From: Roseibium hamelinense
Lineage (GTDB): Bacteria > Pseudomonadota > Alphaproteobacteria > Rhizobiales > Stappiaceae
Direction: 5' to 3'
NCBI RefSeq assembly: GCF_007830545.1
Contig: NZ_VLLF01000008.1
Location: 186,001 to 250,000 of the forward strand
DNA: 64,000 nucleotides
A program made the translations under genes and the position numbers. Every line of letters begins with the position of its first letter. The stretch's first letter is position 1. The notes under the pieces were generated by a model. The model was not told the origin of the DNA and made no database searches. It worked only from the letters and a program-made list of their open reading frames with translations. Below, piece by piece: positions 62,559 through 64,000 of this stretch.

Positions 62559-64000
62559 CTATCCGGCCTGCTGTAGATCGATCACACGGGCGCTCGTCAT
62601 TTCCTCCGGCTTTCCCAAAAAGTACCCTTGGCCGAAGTTGACCCCGAGCGTTTTGACGAGCTCCCATTGGCTCTGTGTTTCGATGCCCTTCACCAGTACG
62701 GTTTTTTCCAGCGCCTCAGCCATTTTCAAGATGCCGGTAAGATACTTGACCTTTTCGGCCGATACCCTCTCTTCCGTGCGCTTAAATGGTTGGATTTTCA
62801 GCACATCAATCGGGAGGTCCAGGAGGTCGGATAAGACAAATTTTCCCTGCCCGAAATTGTCCAGAGCAGTGATGAAGCCGGTAGCAGATAGCCGGTGCAC
62901 GAAATCCCGGCCGCGATCAGGCAGGCGCGCCAAATCGTTCTCGCTCAGATCAAGCTCAATCTGTTGAGGTGCGATTGACATTCGTTCAACGTATTCGGAA
63001 ATCTGATCAATGATCGAACTACCGTTCGCCTTGGTCAGCGACACATTGACCGTCAAGGTGCAGTCAGCGACGTTTCGCGCGGTTTCTTTCGGGTTGATAT
63101 GAGCGAATTCTGCCACGGCTCGCTCGAACAGCCAGGCATTGAAGCCGGCTTCCACGCGAAGATCGCGAACCCACTGAATGATTTCGTCGGTTCCGATATC
63201 ATACTTTGTGTGAGGCCAGCGGCACAGGGCCTCAACTCCGCGCAAGCTGCTGTCGCATGTTCGCAGAATTTTCTGGTAACTCAGCGACAGTTCACCGCGG
63301 CCGATAGCTTCCGGAAGCTCGGATTTAAGCTCCGACGCCCGGTCGAAGGCTTCTTGATAGCTATTGGTGTAGTGCCTGAACTTTGATTTGCCGTCTTTTT
63401 TTGCTTGGTATAATGCGTCATCTGCCTGGCGGAGAAGTTCTTCCGGATCCGTTGTGGTGGTGGGGCAATGGGCAAGTCCAATCGAAGGCGCCGCATCAAT
63501 CTGAAGGCCATCGATTTCAATCGGCTCTTTGAGCATTTTGAGGACAATTCCCGCGACTTTTAAAGCATCATGTTGCGTGATTTGCGGCAAAAGCACCACC
63601 AGCTCATCACCACCGAGTCGGCCGCAATGATCGGTTTTCCGGCATGTCGACTGCAAGCGCGTCGCGTAGGTTCTCAGAACCGCGTCGCCGACTTCGTGAC
63701 CATAACGGTCATTGATTTCCTTAAAATGATCAATGTCGATATAGAGCAAGGCGCATTCCTGCCCATATCGCTGCGCTGACAGAACTGTATGGGTCAGCCT
63801 GTCCATAAACAAGCCGCGGTTTAGCAGCCCGGTCAAAGGGTCATTATGGGCCAAAGCCAGCATTTGTTGCTGTAGTTGGACGGTTTCGATCGCATATTGG
63901 ATCGTGCGTAACAGTGTTCTGGCAGTTATTTCGCTTTTAAGCAGATAGTCCTGCGCGCCAGCTTTTAGCATCTCTTTCGCGACGTCGACGGTGTCATGCT
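62559..64000 (-). CDS. REC-GGDEF-EAL protein (5' end beyond the window)
   Basis: The leftward frame is open to the window edge. It starts inside a receiver domain (DVAKEMLKAGAQDYLLKSE, conserved Lys), followed by a GGDEF domain with the full active-site motif RLGGDELVVLLP and an EAL domain starting GVEALCRWPHTK. The EAL domain keeps EAL and LDLSEND but has ALDNFG in place of DDFG and LVKGIET in place of AEGVE, so phosphodiesterase activity is doubtful; diguanylate cyclase activity is likely. It is convergent with the receiver/degenerate-kinase pair, a probable cyclic di-GMP module. Confidence 0.9.
   Translation of the reverse strand, partial: HDTVDVAKEMLKAGAQDYLLKSEITARTLLRTIQYAIETVQLQQQMLALAHNDPLTGLLNRGLFMDRLTHTVLSAQRYGQECALLYIDIDHFKEINDRYGHEVGDAVLRTYATRLQSTCRKTDHCGRLGGDELVVLLPQITQHDALKVAGIVLKMLKEPIEIDGLQIDAAPSIGLAHCPTTTTDPEELLRQADDALYQAKKDGKSKFRHYTNSYQEAFDRASELKSELPEAIGRGELSLSYQKILRTCDSSLRGVEALCRWPHTKYDIGTDEIIQWVRDLRVEAGFNAWLFERAVAEFAHINPKETARNVADCTLTVNVSLTKANGSSIIDQISEYVERMSIAPQQIELDLSENDLARLPDRGRDFVHRLSATGFITALDNFGQGKFVLSDLLDLPIDVLKIQPFKRTEERVSAEKVKYLTGILKMAEALEKTVLVKGIETQSQWELVKTLGVNFGQGYFLGKPEEMTSARVIDLQQAG

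Overview
The window is a 64 kb piece of an alphaproteobacterial chromosome. The gene set points to a marine Hyphomicrobiales lineage of the Stappiaceae (Labrenzia/Roseibium) type. This placement is an inference from OlsB, the fxsA / tim44 / mltA / smr / XRE block, the GlnD-MurJ-TrpS run, the hpd/Lrp pair and the many FAD, LysR and TauD-type catabolic genes. Most of the sequence is moderately GC-rich, with a few clearly AT-rich stretches (about 9.4-10.7 kb, 46.14-46.31 kb, 60.55-60.8 kb). I saw no tRNA, rRNA, CRISPR array, insertion sequence or prophage.

Positions 1-31.6 kb are mostly core genome. They hold the start of a class A penicillin-binding protein (cut by the left edge), a DUF1330 protein, olsB, a PAS hybrid histidine kinase, a YifB/ComM ATPase and polA. 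A low-GC pair follows (membrane GAF protein plus a small basic protein), then an acyltransferase-3 protein, fxsA, and a rightward run of tim44-like, mltA, smr, XRE regulator, glnD, murJ and trpS. After that come a UPF0145 protein, a GNAT enzyme, cysK, dut, a secreted cysteine-rich-repeat protein, an OmpA-like protein, a DODA-type dioxygenase, coaBC, a PBP-activator-like lipoprotein diverging from rsmI-yraN, gshB and yjaB.

Positions 31.7-47.2 kb are accessory metabolism. An outer-membrane beta-barrel pseudogene is followed by hppD with a divergent Lrp/AsnC regulator, a TerB/DUF533 protein, small proteins, a GMC oxidoreductase, modABC, a DUF1062 protein, yceI and the thiOSGE operon. At 44.4-46.15 kb lies the most intriguing locus: a stand-alone ATP-grasp ligase of the pheganomycin-ligase (PGM1) type. 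It is preceded by a 16-bp perfect stem-loop and, in front of that, a 36-codon unannotated reading frame that could encode a substrate or precursor peptide.

Positions 47.3-59.4 kb are catabolic. A leftward group (MFS, SLC13-type permease, LysR, FAD oxidoreductase of the phosphonate-associated type, phnX) looks like a 2-aminoethylphosphonate-type pathway without the usual PhnW transaminase. The next group (aldehyde dehydrogenase, hydroxyisobutyrate-dehydrogenase-like enzyme, two LysR regulators, gamma-butyrobetaine-hydroxylase-like dioxygenase, class II aldolase) looks like a pathway for a quaternary-amine or related carboxylate substrate.

Positions 59.3-64 kb hold a NagZ-like GH3 glycosidase, then a signalling cluster: a stand-alone receiver, a degenerate membrane histidine kinase and, convergently, a REC-GGDEF-EAL protein cut by the right edge whose EAL domain has lost catalytic residues.
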